From contig OZ034975.1 of assembly GCA_964030785.1 (NCBI GenBank), forward strand, positions 46,526,569 to 46,590,568: a stretch of 64,000 nt of DNA. The letters run 5' to 3'. Source of the DNA: Siderastrea siderea (lineage: Eukaryota > Cnidaria > Anthozoa > Scleractinia > Rhizangiidae). Shown here piece after piece: positions 35,501 through 46,404 of the stretch. Below the pieces are notes generated by a model, which saw nothing but the letters and a program-made list of their open reading frames with translations, was not told where the DNA came from and made no database searches. Within the stretch, counting starts at the first letter, position 1. The number at the start of each line of letters is the position of its first letter. The translations under genes were made by a program, and so were the position numbers.

Positions 35501-37450
35501 CCCACACAATGGCCGAAAAAAGTCTTCAGTGACAATGATCATATTGAAATACGGCACGTAGCGGTCATGGCTACTTTCGCTGCGACAATGCGAGTTGTTG
35601 TTGTTTTTTTTTGGTGGAGGGAGGGAGGGGACGATCGCATGGAAACAAGGGTTAATGCGCGTTTTAACCTACTTGGCACCGGCCAGGGGCGTAGCTAGCC
35701 ATTTTTGATTTGTAAGCCCGTTCCATACCTCGCGAGTGTAGCGAAAGGGAGGGGGGGGGGGGGAGAGTCAAGTGTGACTATGATTTATTTAATTCATGCT
35801 TTATTACAGCTCAGGGTGGCTTATATATAAGATAAAGCACTTTAATAAAATATCATCACGTCATGAATTCTCTGCAACAAGGCGGGATCTAATTTGAAGT
35901 TATAACGAATTGTACTGGACTGAATGCCCAGCTAAATATCTAATTAAAGTCAAGTTTTATGGGAATCCGAAGTTTAGCATCCTGAATTCTTCTTGCCGCA
36001 AAACTCACAAGCCACGGCCTCCCTGTCAATCTTTGTCCTTGTACGCGTGCATTAGAGCAAGAGCTGAGAGTCTTGACTCTATGCATTGTGCTAAAACTGT
36101 GCTCAGGAGTTGCGGTTAACACAGGCATCGTGAGGATGGTGTTAACGTTTCGATAAAGAGTTGGATTTATGCAGTCGAGGGCCGGTGGCAGCCAGAGTTG
36201 GTGGTCGTTCTCCAGTTGAATGCAGCCACTTTGCTTTCCACCGCAACATCTCGTTTTCGTACTCTCTCTTGTCGGTCAGATCGTTCTTGTACGCTGCATA
36301 TATCTTATCTTGTTGGGAGAACTTGTTACTGGCCTAGGAAGCGGTCCTCCTGTGATAAGAGCCTGTCATTTATTTCTTGAATTAGATGATCAATAAGAGG
36401 GAGATACACAGCTCTTTGCCAGTAGGACTCTGGGTTTGTGGCTGGGACATTCCCCGTGAGTTGCAGCCTTCCGATTGTTCTTTTTTTCCGGTTGCTCTTG
36501 CCATGCTTGGCTCAATTTCAAACTCAGCTGCAATCTTTTTCCCCTGCTCATATACTTCCTTCCAAACCGACGGATCGCCTCTCTCAGCTCTTATGATATT
36601 TATTACCACTCTCGCTTCTTGGGCTGCTTCAATGAGATCTGCCCTCTTTCCTTATAACATAGTTGACAAGGCAGCTGTGTTGGCAACTACATGCTCTGCT
36701 GCATATAGAGCAACAATAAAATCAAACTGATTGATGCAGCATAAGTAGCCCTTTGCCTTTCCATTGCCATCCTGGGACAAGATCTCGAGCGCCTGAACTA
36801 CGGTCTGAAAATCATCAGCCCTACTCACCCATCCTGTCTCGCACAAAGTTTTAAAAAAATCACCCAAAAACTAGTTCTATGAGATAAGAAAAAGTATTCA
36901 CATAGTAAATATACCAAGAAAAGTTTGTAAGCCCGGGCTTACTGGCTTAAAGGGAGCTACGCCCCTGCCGGCTGCAAGAATTCATACTTCTAACTAGTTC
37001 GTGCGTAGGCTGTGTTTGACCAGTTCGAAGACCAGTCATTGATGATTGGCCATTGTCTTGCGAGTCATTAGAAAGCCACTCTTCGGGATCGGCTAGGGGT
37101 TTTAGGCATACGGTATACAGGGCAAGGGGGGGAGGTTAAATTGGGAATATAGTATTTATACACGGAAATGTGGAAATTTGGTATATAATTTGTTTTAAGT
37201 AAAATAAACCTATAATTTCTGATGGGCAGTGTTTCAAGTTCTTCTTTATTTCGAGGGAAATTTTGAGTATATCGGGTATACCATTGCACCGCCTTCCCCC
37301 ACCCTCGGCCAACCCCGAGTCTTTCCGCGAGTGAAGAATTGCACTGTTTATCTTTTGTGTCTTTCAGGGGAAGCAGCTTTGTTCAAGAAGAAGACTTTGA
37401 CAGCACTGCAAAAACCCAACACTAAGTCGACAATCTGCGCTGTGCAGTAG
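19745..37450 (+). CDS. Coiled-coil protein with two C-terminal EF-hands, family unrecognised
   Basis: Twenty-three coding exons join in one frame to 556 residues: 19745-19780, 19932-19994, 23737-23814, 25340-25378, 25486-25549, 25640-25719, 25838-25889, 26343-26388, 27692-27784, 28219-28290, 29117-29198, 29610-29685, 29927-29988, 30759-30841, 31448-31548, 31672-31727, 32439-32530, 33009-33109, 33752-33846, 34026-34094, 34421-34477, 35162-35252, 37368-37450. All introns are GT-AG. Residues of roughly 30-260 are charged and Gln/Glu/Lys-rich, typical of coiled coil. The first EF-hand loop is DTNDDFNLDTQE (exon 34026), the second DIDDSGTVDFFE (exon 35162). Both keep acids at positions 1, 3, 9 and 12, so calcium binding is expected. 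No signal peptide or membrane segment is seen. The start is the first ATG before a strong GTGAGT donor. The small exons are conserved-looking and in frame, so the gene is probably live. A ciliary, centrosomal or cytoskeletal calcium sensor is a guess only. Confidence 0.88.
22939..23017. repeat. Small palindromic element
   Basis: tagcctgcataacaggcg and its near-complement (cgcctgtcatgcaggcta) flank an inner ccgagc/gctcgg hairpin. About 26-bp arms, in an intron of the EF-hand gene. Confidence 0.85.
23537..23690 (+). repeat. Dispersed repeat, copy of the 16128 family
   Basis: Shares cttgaatggtcac, atccacagactcaagagtta and agtaaacagcatcatagg with the copies at 16128-16350 and 62595-62700. It ends about 45 bp before exon 23737. 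Confidence 0.7.
24127..24372 (+). repeat. Minisatellite, about 49-bp unit
   Basis: Five copies of a unit with gaacacaactttgttcaac, aacattgctcaacattgc and cactgct. The array resumes at 24716 after the inserted tRNA inverted repeat. Confidence 0.9.
24447..24520 (-). tRNA. tRNA-Thr(GGT)-like, left arm
   Basis: The minus strand folds as a 7-bp acceptor (GGCTTGA/TCAAGCC), D arm, anticodon loop CCGGTAT (anticodon GGT) and T arm with TTCGATT. The D stem has a GCTC/GAAC mismatch. A-box and B-box are recognisable, and a T6 run follows on this strand. No intron and no encoded CCA. It may be a repeat-borne copy rather than a working gene. Confidence 0.7.
24604..24677 (+). tRNA. tRNA-Thr(GGT)-like, right arm
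   Basis: Full cloverleaf: acceptor GGCTTGA/TCAAGCC, D stem GCTC/GAGC, anticodon loop CTGGTAT with GGT at 24638-24640, T arm ATGGG-TTCGATT-CCCGT. The anticodon stem has one A-C mismatch next to the loop. A TTTTT run at 24680-24684 could end Pol III transcription. It differs from the left copy at a few sites, and the D stem here is intact. Confidence 0.75.
24878..25212. mobile_element. Foldback element, CCCCGGGG..GGAGGCTCCGCC family
   Basis: The left end (acccccggccggggatgg, then gtactc and gggaggctccgcc) is complemented by the right end (gggcggagcctccgcg, ggagtaacc, ccccgggt). The AT-rich middle has no ORF. In an intron of the EF-hand gene. Confidence 0.75.
27065..27579. mobile_element. 515-bp foldback element flanked by TTAA
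   Basis: Long inverted arms start agtggtactacgatc and run about 240 bp (including cttcggatttc, cccaagcgaaat, gaccgtttatttaaactgc and gcaatgacgtca). TTAA stands at both ends (27061-27064, 27580-27583), compatible with TTAA target choice, although TTAA is itself palindromic. No coding capacity. Confidence 0.85.
28407..28638. mobile_element. Intact TIR element, TTAACCCTTTAAGCCCC family
   Basis: Ends ttaaccctttaagccccaag and ctggggattaaagggttaa. This is the uninterrupted reference copy for the nested copies at 18184-18581 and 56771-57466. Confidence 0.8.
28751..29086. mobile_element. TIR element with TTTAAAC flanks
   Basis: Inverted ends of about 45 bp containing aggcttaccatcctctgttt and tggtgggctgtg. 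TTTAAAC occurs at both borders (28751-28757, 29080-29086). It ends 30 bp before exon 29117, so it supplies most of the 3' part of that intron. Confidence 0.8.
30030..30550 (+). repeat. Degenerate GACA/GATA tetranucleotide field
   Basis: About 500 bp in which acagacagata, gatagata and gtcagaca motifs recur with many substitutions. An old expanded GACA/GATA repeat, in the intron between exons 29927-29988 and 30759-30841. Confidence 0.8.
33204..33387. mobile_element. 184-bp TIR element with ACAGGT duplication
   Basis: Ends cagggtctcaagggggga and ggcccctttgtgaccctg. A 6-bp direct repeat acaggt flanks it (33198-33203, 33388-33393). The interior is a run of ggagccc motifs. Confidence 0.8.
33393..33469. 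repeat. 77-bp hairpin abutting the previous element
   Basis: tagccaaagctttagttatg and its near-complement flank an AT-rich loop. Confidence 0.75.
34675..34748 (+). pseudogene. Degenerate tRNA-Thr-derived sequence
   Basis: ggctttatagctcagtggtt, caccggtattgcaaaggtca and a decayed T arm match the first two thirds of the tRNA-like genes at 24447 and 24604. The D loop is shortened and the acceptor no longer pairs. Confidence 0.7.
35684..36967 (-). mobile_element. Decayed hAT-type DNA transposon in the last intron of the EF-hand gene
   Basis: Ends caggggcgtagctagcc (35684 on) and complement ggagctacgcccctg (to 36967), with a shared internal gtaagcccg. Caggggcg termini fit hAT elements. ccggc stands next to both ends, but a clean 8-bp duplication is not visible. 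It carries the transposase remnant 35940-36867 on the minus strand. Confidence 0.8.
35940..36867 (-). pseudogene. hAT-type transposase remnant (ZMYM1 / P52rIPK-like)
   Basis: Minus-strand fragments in order: YLCCINQFDFIVALYAAEHV, RADLIEAAQEARVVINIIRA with VWKEVYEQGKKIAAEFEIEPSM, LPLIDHLIQEINDRLLSQ, then MPVLTATPEHSFSTMHRVKT, the typical C-terminal dimerisation block. Frames change and stops interrupt, so it is not functional. The family name rests on the pattern of these blocks, not a search. Confidence 0.8.
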
Positions 37451-37910
37451 TGCTACGGTATATACCGTGGGACCAGGCTTTGCGACCACCCCAGCTAACA
37501 CGAGCATCTCGTAATTACAACTATTATTTTGCAACGCAAACAAAACTTCACTTGTTTACTTATTTGAAACCCTTGTTAATCCAATGACCACCTTTATGAG
37601 CCCTAAAAGGTTATTTTCCTAATTACACTGTCTCGTTGAAACAATCTCCCGAAATGCCAGTTGGCCTAAATGACCACGACAACCAAAATTGAACAAAAAG
37701 TCAATACTGTCTTTTTAAACAGATTAGATAATCGGTTCTAGTTATTTTGCCTTCTTTATACTACTTTCCTCTGCTACATTGTAATTTCTCGTTGCATCTC
37801 ATCACAGGCAGCTCAAACAGCTCATGACACGAACGTTGCGGAAATTATACAGATTTGTATGGGAACTGCAATATGTCGAAAACATTCACCCCATACTTAC
37901 TAACAAGATC

Positions 37911-37916
37911 AATAAA
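37911..37916 (+). terminator. Candidate polyadenylation signal of the EF-hand gene
   Basis: AATAAA 460 bp after the stop codon (37448-37450). Confidence 0.6.
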
Positions 37917-38360
37917 ATAAACTTACTTTTGCAAATATTTTGTTTTGATTAGTAAGACAACAGGACCCAAATGTCCCAATAGTAAGTACTTTGGACATAT
38001 TGCAGTCTCCCGCGCCGTTTTTTTTTTTGAGTTTGCGCTGCCTGTGGTCTGAAATGTTTACTGTGAAACGACACATAAAGGAGCCTTACAGTACAGAGGA
38101 GCCCACTTTTGAAATTTTTGGGGGTGCCATGTCTGTAATTTTTTGTTTTTGAAATTTCCAGGAGTTTTTTTTTTATTAACAAGTTCTAGAATTTTATAAC
38201 ATAAAGTTCGGCTTATCTAGAGACAACAGGAATGTGTCTCTCCACATGTGGTGAAAGGGGTGGATGTGAGGGGAGGTAAGAAGTGTTATAACCAGGGGTG
38301 GCTGAGGAATAAAAACGAGAGTTAATTTTGCACCGTAAAAGGGACAAATGTACAGAATTG

Positions 38361-38590
38361 GAGTGGCAATCACAACAAATACAAATCATCCAATGAACCA
38401 ATCAGAACTACAAGGAAATACATGTAAGAGGCGCCAAACGCAGGAAAATACGTGTGACAAGATAATTGACTTCATTTTTACTTCTGATTGGCTGAGAAAG
38501 TTCTGTGATAATTTCAGCCAATCACAAATCAAAATAAAGCAAAACCAAAGCAGATGCAAATTGCTTTTCACAATTGCTATATTACCAAGG
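38361..38590. repeat. CCAATC-rich interspersed repeat
   Basis: aatcacaacaaatacaaatc, tccaatgaaccaatcagaac, ttttacttctgattggctga and agccaatcacaaatc match the inner element at 18247-18530, without its agagcggttttc ends. A third partial copy lies at about 47910-47995. Confidence 0.75.
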
Positions 38591-39215
38591 CCTTAGTTTA
38601 TGATTCCACGATCACCTTTACAGAAGGTAGATTCATAAACTAAGAATAATTATATGTACATGTATTTATTACTGTAAAAATGTAAATAAAATGTCACAAA
38701 ATTTAATTCATTCAAGTTCAACACATAACTGCATATTGGCAGTGATACTTGTAAGTATTTGTCAGTCATTTGTACATATAGTTAAGTTATTAAAAACTGA
38801 CACAAAAACAAATTAAATGTCTCATTTTCTTATACAGGGGTGAAGAGATGGGAGGGGAGGGTCAATTAATATTTTACTAGTACTTAGTAAAAAAAATTAT
38901 TCCCATAATGTGTGCTGATTGGTGGCATATCTGTTTTAGAATGAAGAGCATTTGTCCAAAGATATGGGAAAAAATTCAGCAATGATTACCAAAGTTGAGA
39001 ATTTCAAAAAACCATTATTCCACTCGTGCTTGGATATGAGGCGATCAAAACCAGCTTGGGGCTATGCACCTTGTTGGTTATTAATCACCTTATATCCAAT
39101 GCCAAGGTTTTACACAGTTAAATTATGCATTGCATTGCAAAATCCAGGTTTCACAGGTTTTCTGGCCGAAGGACCAAAAAAAACCAAATTTTGACGTGAA
39201 TTTTTCAAGTGGAAT

Positions 39216-39309
39216 AACCGTGTTCATTTTATAAACCGGCGGTCGCCATGGCAACGGCCGGTTAACAATTATACACATCTTATTCGATGGCTTAACATAT
39301 AATACGAGT

Positions 39310-39340
<31 letters not shown>

Positions 39341-39481
39341 TGCCCCTTCGGGGCTCGGAAAAATACTTCGCAACACGCAAAATATCCGCACGTATTATAT
39401 GTTAAACCATTGAATAAGATGTGTATAATTGTTAACCGGCCGTCGCCATGGCGACCGCCGGTTTATAAAATGAACACGGTT
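39216..39481. mobile_element. 266-bp near-perfect palindromic element
   Basis: aaccgtgttcattttataaa with cggcggtcgccatggc at one end is mirrored at the other. The arms meet at a central ccccttcgggg hairpin. The arms include aattatacacatcttattc and gcttaacatataatacg. Confidence 0.9.
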
Positions 39482-41434
39482 TTTCGTGAAAGCAAGTTGG
39501 CTTAACATACGAAGAAAGTGCTGTAAAGCTTGTGGTACGGGTACTCAAGAGCGGTACTGTCTTATATAAGACGCATGCGCATATTAGTCTTCTGATTGTT
39601 ACCTTCCTATGTTTTTGTCTTTTAATTTACAGTATTTAAGATATGAACGGCGAAGGGTTGTTAAGTTTAGGGTTTTTTGTATTTGTCTCGTATAACGCAT
39701 GCGCAATTGAGTAAAGGAGCTAATAGGATTGAATGCGAAATTGGCTGTGTTGTCTGATCTAGTTAGTGGTTATGGTGAAAATTTTTTTAGCGCAGGAGTT
39801 TTTTTCATTGGGATTGACATTTTGAGGGGTGTAAAAATGTGGGAGTCAGAAGGATTTGTGAATGTCGGGAGCATATCACGCTTCTGTGAATGTGATTTGC
39901 TTTGAAAGTTGCGTTTTGTATAGGAGCGGTGTAATATTGTGCTGCGTGAGAGGCAGTTTCCCTTGGCGTTTTATGGGGGGGGGGGGGGTGGTTTGCGAAG
40001 TGGATTGTAAGGTTTCTGATTGGCCAACTTGTAGTTCGCAGCGGACAAAAAGGACAGTTGCGTTTTGCCGGTGTGGGCTAGGAAGAGAAGGAATTGGTAC
40101 TAGTATGATGATGCAATATTAGTTGATTGCACCATCAGTACATGATAGTTCTTGTGAACGGAGAGAGATAAGTGTTTATTTGAGGAGAGAAGTTCATACG
40201 AAGGAATCGTCATTTTTAAGGAGATCAATTAATAAGGCAGGTGTTACGAGTCTTTTTGCACTGAAAGAACGAAAATATCTGAATATTATCGATGGATTTG
40301 TGTAGTTTGCGTGTGGTGTTCACTAAAGGCTACGAGCAGTCTCTCTTTCCGTTCAGAGATAGTGAAGGAAAAGAAAAACAAGCGAGTGAGCGCGAAATCG
40401 ATTGCGGCTCGACAGCCGCTTTAGCTTTCAAAGATGTGGGCGACTTTTGCAAGGGGATTCCCGGGTTAGGAAACCAGATTTAAACATCACGTCATGAGAT
40501 ATGCCTTGACGTGCCCCATTCTCTGACGATCTGCTCGAGCTCGTGTTTATCAAGCGTTATATTTTGATTCTACTGCTATGTTCACTGTTTGTATTTAAGG
40601 TCTAGGCACAACAGTAAATACTTCGTCGTCCCGTTGTGAGCATTCTCAGTTGTGGACGAATTTATATCGACATTCAACGTTTGAGTGAATTTGCGTTTTT
40701 CAGCACAAATAAAAGCGATAAGAAAGATAAGCTTAGTCATCAGAGTTTAAACATTACATCATCCAGTAACGTTATAGTCAAAATATTGTGTCACACAATC
40801 ACACTTTTCGTCACGCCGGTTCGTATAAATAGAGGATCGCGCTAACATTTGTGAAACCTAGGGGTGGGGAGGGTCAGAATGGCCGGTTAAAATGCCCAAA
40901 GGGCTCTCTTGTTTTAGTATACACTGAATCAGTGGCTATCCAGCACCAAATAGTTCCTTTTTTCTGGGAAACAAGGGAAGACTCGTGTGCAAAATCCAAA
41001 AATATGCTGGGAGATATATAGCAGATACTCTCCTTAGTCTGAGTGGCCAAACAGAGCGCATGAAAAACACTATCCACTGGTCTGGTATATACTAATTGGA
41101 AAGAATCAACCTATCTACCAAGCCTCTGCTAGCAGACACCTGCCAGTTGCTGCCACTTCATTTTTAACTCCCCCACTGCAACATGTAAAACCTCTTGTGA
41201 GCGCACTCAAGGGTATCTACCTACACTAGTTCTAAGACCTCAACTTGATAAACATCATTGAAACTGTACAAGCTGCGCATTTTTATTGATTAAATAAAAA
41301 TGAGCATTTGCCCACAATAAAAACATCAAGTTGGATTTATTTACAGTGTGGCACAAATACTGAGCAGTTTTGGTGTTTAATATAATTATATACAGTACTA
41401 TTATTTATCTGTCACAGTTTTTATATTTTCTTAG

Positions 41435-44400
41435 TCATCTGATGCTCTTTGTTCTTCTGTGGAGGGAAAAGTGCTTGTCAGAAATTGTTCAAGAGGAGCA
41501 ATGAAGAGCATATGTTACAGTTAAATGTTTCAAGGTGGCAAAGATATACAATTAGGGACTTCATGCTTCCCTAAAATGCAAAGCAGGGGTGGTGGGGGTG
41601 GGGAGGGGGGGGAGAGTCATTCATTAAGATTTTGCGCAGGGAGTGAATAATGTTTTAGGTAACTTCTTAAGAAAAAAACTTTGTTGAGATCAGATGCTCA
41701 AAGCAGCTAGACAAGATTACGTTCAAAACTCGGGACAATTTGCCGGGTGTCCAGCCCTTAATGAACCGCTGAGCTGATGGCTGTATTAAAGCACTAGAGA
41801 AGACTGTAAGATATGTCATTAAAAACTATCGTTCTCCATAGTCTTATTGTTCATTACACTTTTCATTTTTAGTTTTTATTTTGTTTAGAAAGGGTTAATC
41901 ATATCTTTTGTAGCTTGTCCTCAAGGTCCAGTGTCACTGCATTACATGTACAAGGAGAATATGTTTTTTGCAATTTTTTTGGGCCTCATTTTAGGGGTGT
42001 TTTTGTCTGTGGTTTTTTTTGTTACAGTAAAACACTATAGCAGGTATGTTTCACATACGTGTACTACATGTTATTAGTGTTGTGACAGCATCTAGTTTTA
42101 GTTAATAGGTTGCACTAGGACTCAATGTTATCAGAAGACTGACTAGCTTGTACTAATTAAATTAAATTATTTAACATTAAATAACTAGTGGTTTTGAAGT
42201 CAGAATTTAAGAATTAAGAAAGTTGTCACCCTCATCATAGTCTAGGATCCCCTGCTTAAACCCCCTTCAGGTACACAAAGCAAGCAACTTGTGTCAGTGA
42301 CGTGTCTCCTAAGCAGTGCAAATGAGGTGGCTTATCGCAGAGATCTGTCCCTGGGATATGTCATCTAGTGTGTCCCAACCTGAATGACAGATATGTTGCA
42401 CTTTGCATCAAGCTAAGGTTTTAGCTACAAGGGCATGCGGGCATCCCATGTACATCCGGTTTTAGAAGAAATTTATGGAAAATTCTCTAATTGTCCACAA
42501 TTTTATGACAGAAAATGTCTACAGGAGGCACACTTTCCAATGTCTGCCTAAAACATTAGACTGGGTTGTTCAAAGCAGGGTTACACTAACCCAAGTTAAG
42601 TGTTAACTAATTTTGAATTCCATTTGATTTGTAACTTACATGTGATGACATGAATCCCTGCAAATTGTTTTCATCCTTTGGCTGCTTTCAAACTGTCACT
42701 TTAAAAGCTTTTAAATGAGAGAAATGGAAACCTGGGTAAGGGTTAGTGTTAATCGGCTTTTGAACAACCGAGTCCCAAATCACATACATATTGGAAAAAG
42801 CCTTCTCGAAGTCACTGAAAACTCATCAAGTTTAACGAAGAAGATCACAAGTGTGAGGGAAGATTGAAAACCCAGTCTGAATTAGCATAGATTTTGATGA
42901 TTTTTGTTTCTTCGTTTTCCTACAGTGACTTGTTTGAAAAGATATACATCAAACACTCAAAAGAGTGTTTCACAAGGATATATAATGCCTTGAATTTTGT
43001 CTAATTTTTTTTTCAACTCTCTTCTCAGTGTTGGAAATCCTGATGAAACATTCTCTGTTGTGTTTGATGCATTAGTTTAACATAATAAAAAGGATACTCA
43101 ATCAAACGATCACAGAGCTAAAATCTAAACTCAACAGGGTCTTACCTGAAATATGCTACAATCTTGTTTGGAATTCTAAACACAAACTTCATGGCTTCTT
43201 GTCGTCTTCTTATAATTTGTCTGTCTGAGGTCACTCGTCTGTTGAATTCTGCAAATCTTCTATAAAGTCGTGGAAAACCATAGTACTTAAAGAAAAAGAA
43301 ATATAAATAAGTTGCATATCCTGGGAGCATTTTGGTCCTCTCCATTCCATGATCAAACTATGAGTTCTTCCCACTGATTGAATTGCCTGAACTCTGTCTC
43401 AAAGAATTTTGCTAAAGAAACTTAATTACCCATTATTGTTTATGAAATTTTATGTTCATTCTTGCAAACTCCACAATAAATCAATTATTCTCAATGACTT
43501 TATCAAGCAAATTTCAATTAGAGAAAAGAAGTTAATTTATCAAAACATTTCCCTCTTTTGTTTTCCAATTCATAATTGTCTCATCCCAGTTTCTCTAAGT
43601 GTCTGTATATTTGCTCTGTTAATAAATAAATAACAATAATAAAAACAATCTTTAACGAGGAAGCGCCCGTCACGTAAGTACGTGGTTTTCAGGGAGGTCC
43701 TCCAATTAAATTGGAAAAGAAAATTAAATTGTTGTTAAACTGTAAGTTACTCTTCCAATACTCCCTTTGACACCTACTGAAATGTGTTGTAATCAGCTCT
43801 AAAATGTAAAATTACCAATTAAATTCGGTTTTTATAATGTACTGGTACAAAGTATAATACATAAGAATTGCCAGTAATAATTCATTTCCATTAGGATTCT
43901 CTTCTCCCACCCCCACATTGAGAATAGAGTTGGAAAGCGACAACATCACACAACAAAACACACACAAAAAATTATTTCGGACATTTCCAGCTTGGAGTGA
44001 CATCTCAAAACCATGTGCTTGCAGAAAATTAAATTGTGGCTTAATAGAGCTGTAAACTGTAAAGGGAAACAGGTTTTCAAAGGTTTCAATACTCCCATGC
44101 AAATGTCTCTAATTTTTCATAATGAACTTGTAAGGACAAAAAAACTCAAGGCTTTGTATGGGGAAGTTTGGGACATTAAAATCTTGACACCAAAAAACTG
44201 CACTTACTCAAATTATGAACCCCAGAATTTCATTACCGAAATGGCTTTCAGGACTAAAACATGGAATTTGGAAAATGCAAACATTGCAGTTTACTATTTT
44301 AGAGGGAAGGAAATTCACTCTCTCCATACTAATATCTCTACTACTCGGCCTCGTCCAAAAATCTTCCTAGTTTCCACAATCAGCAAGTTTTTACAGCTGT

Positions 44401-44944
44401 TATAGGGATTAATCCAGGATAAACTCTTAACGTTGGGGCTCAGGGATTCTAATCTTCAACAGACTGCTTGCAGTCCGTTTCTCTCTCGTTTGTCCCTTGA
44501 AATAAATGCTTGATGACCCTCTCCTTTGACCACCACTTTTTGCGAACGTGTTTGCTTGGAATTAAAATACTCAACGGACCTTTAGAGAAAAGACAGACTG
44601 CAAGCAGTCTAAATCCTCAACCCTTATATTGTGCACTATCAACGTTACTCCAAGCCTTTGTTTTTCTCAAAATTTCAGCTGGTAAGAGCTTTATTTCAGC
44701 TGATAAAAAGCTTGGTGGCTAGTGTGTGGAATAATGCACCCACGAGCCAGTTCAGGAAGTATACCTTGAAAAGTGGCCGTGTATTTTGTTTGGCAGCCAA
44801 ACAACATAACCATGCCACGAATTGCCTTAAACGAAATCTGCATTGTAGATCCTGAAAAACTCTGTACAGTAAGTTATGATGCATATTACATCATCTCGAA
44901 AATTAAGATTAAATTTTTACTGCATTCACAACTGAGCGAAACAT
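41435..44944 (-). CDS. Tentative minus-strand small gene, unrecognised basic protein
   Basis: The best-supported exon is 43285-43146: acceptor ttctttttctttaag, donor gtaag, coding YYGFPRLYRRFAEFNRR... to FRIPNKIVAYF. It leaves phase 2 and joins exon 41456-41435 (acceptor cttttccctccacag) to end RRTKSIR-stop. Upstream it enters at phase 0. A possible first exon is 44944-44921 (MFRSVVNA before GTAAAA), giving about 62 residues in total, very basic. The first exon is a weak call. No family recognised. Confidence 0.35.
44461..44610. mobile_element. 150-bp TIR element, AGACTGCTTGCAGTC family
   Basis: Starts agactgcttgcagtccgttt and ends aaaagacagactgcaagcagtct in inverted orientation. Related to the agactgcgagtagtctct element at 48829-49065. 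Confidence 0.8.
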
Positions 44945-45173
44945 GGCTCCGTGTATGATAACCTTAACATCAATTCAATTAAAACGAGCTTGGCATTCAG
45001 TAAACCAAAAACACAAGCTGACTCATTGTACGGCGAATTGTGCAATAAACTAGGCTTACATAAAATCTACAGATGTGAGAAGTGTCGCACGCAGCACTAG
45101 TACTTCAGTGTCAACGAATTTGGAGCTGCACGTAATTCCGGTCGTTTCCAAAATATAGACAGGTCATACTCAC

Positions 45174-45387
45174 CCTTCCTATAGCATACACAGTGAACTT
45201 CTTCCCTAGTGATACCGCTATCAGGCCCAAAATTTTTTCCATGAGTCACAAATTGCACAAGTTCAACAACTTTCCACATGTCTGGAGATGACTTTGTGAC
45301 CGCGCCTACAGGGAAATGAGAGGGCCTGTGTTGACGTAAACCGGCCAATGCGCATCGACGACAAAAATAGCAGCTAGCCAGCAACAT
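45174..45387 (-). CDS. Tentative minus-strand first exon
   Basis: ATG at 45387 opens MLLASCYFCRRCALAGLRQH and stays open to VHCVCYRKG, where a strong GTGAGTATG donor follows (donor G at 45173). It exits at phase 1. It contains a CYFC..C cluster and a hydrophilic TKSSPDMWKVVELVQFV stretch. It could join, via an alternative 44946-44921 exon (phase 1 to 0), to the exons at 43285 and 41456, or end unspliced at 45097. I do not recognise the product. Confidence 0.35.
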
Positions 45388-46310
45388 GGATTCTCGAACA
45401 TATTTGAGTGAAATACTCAATTGAGCAGTGTTATTTCCGCAGGTTAATTAATGAAGAGTTTTCTTCATGATTAGAGTTCTACTTTGAAGTATATAACATT
45501 ACAGTTCATCTTTGCATTCACTTACATGATCCCGTTCCAGAATCTCATATCGATAGAGTCATACTGGTAGCTGTAGCGGATCGAGATTTTCATTTCGGAA
45601 CGCAAACTTGTACTGTTATCATGAATCTACCGCCTAAGGGCAGTAAAAATAACACTGTATGAGAAAAAAAAACTTTGCACCAGTAGCCGTTTAATTTTGC
45701 ACAAAAAGGCCATGAGAGGACGGATAAAGCGTTAACTATAAGTATCGTTTCACGCAGAGCTTTTATTCGGCTTTTCTTAGGAAAGTGTGAAAATCTGTTT
45801 AACTGTTGGAAATCAAGCTATCATCGCTTCTAATGAAGCCTCGGTGAATATTGTAAAATGATACTATGCTCTGAATGAAAGACATAAAGTTCTGGTTTTC
45901 GTCGAAACGTGATTCCCTGAAATAAATAAAGGACTGGATTTTGTGACATTCCGCCACGAGTAAGCTCTACACAGTCCTTCACCCCTTCGCTGCTGATGAA
46001 ATTGTTTTCAAAGGCAAAGCTGTGTTCGATTTCGAATTTATCCTCGTTATTTATCCTCCGACTATTCTTGGAGGCTAACAAAGCGTAAATCAAGTCGTAT
46101 CAGAGGAAGTGATCTAATGTCTCTCAATAATTCACGCGGATTTCCGTCCATCCTGTTAGTAAAGTTTTCGATTTTGCATACAGAGGGTAAAACTAAGCTC
46201 TCGAAGAATGGAAAGAAAAACATGAGGTTCTTTATTATCCTGTCGCGATCAACAAAAAACAAGGAGCAGTGTCTCTGGCTTTTCTACACAGGTTATTCGA
46301 GCAAAAAAAA

Positions 46311-46311
46311 A

Positions 46312-46401
<90 letters not shown>

Positions 46402-46404
46402 GCG
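46311..46404 (+). repeat. (AT)n(GT)n microsatellite
   Basis: About 11 AT units followed by more than 30 GT units, then a short gcgtgtgcgag tail. Confidence 0.95.

Larger units (their letters stand above)
37917..41434. other. Spacer with repeats, no supported gene
   Basis: Holds a CCAATC-rich repeat (38361-38590), a hairpin with agtttatga/tcataaact arms (38593-38643), a palindromic element (39216-39481) and a repeat fragment with aggctacgagcagtctctct at 40328. Open frames at 39862-40483 are short and unrecognised. Confidence 0.5.

Noticed and set aside
36386..36730. Plus-strand ORF over the hAT relic
   Set aside because: Shadow of the minus-strand transposase remnant.
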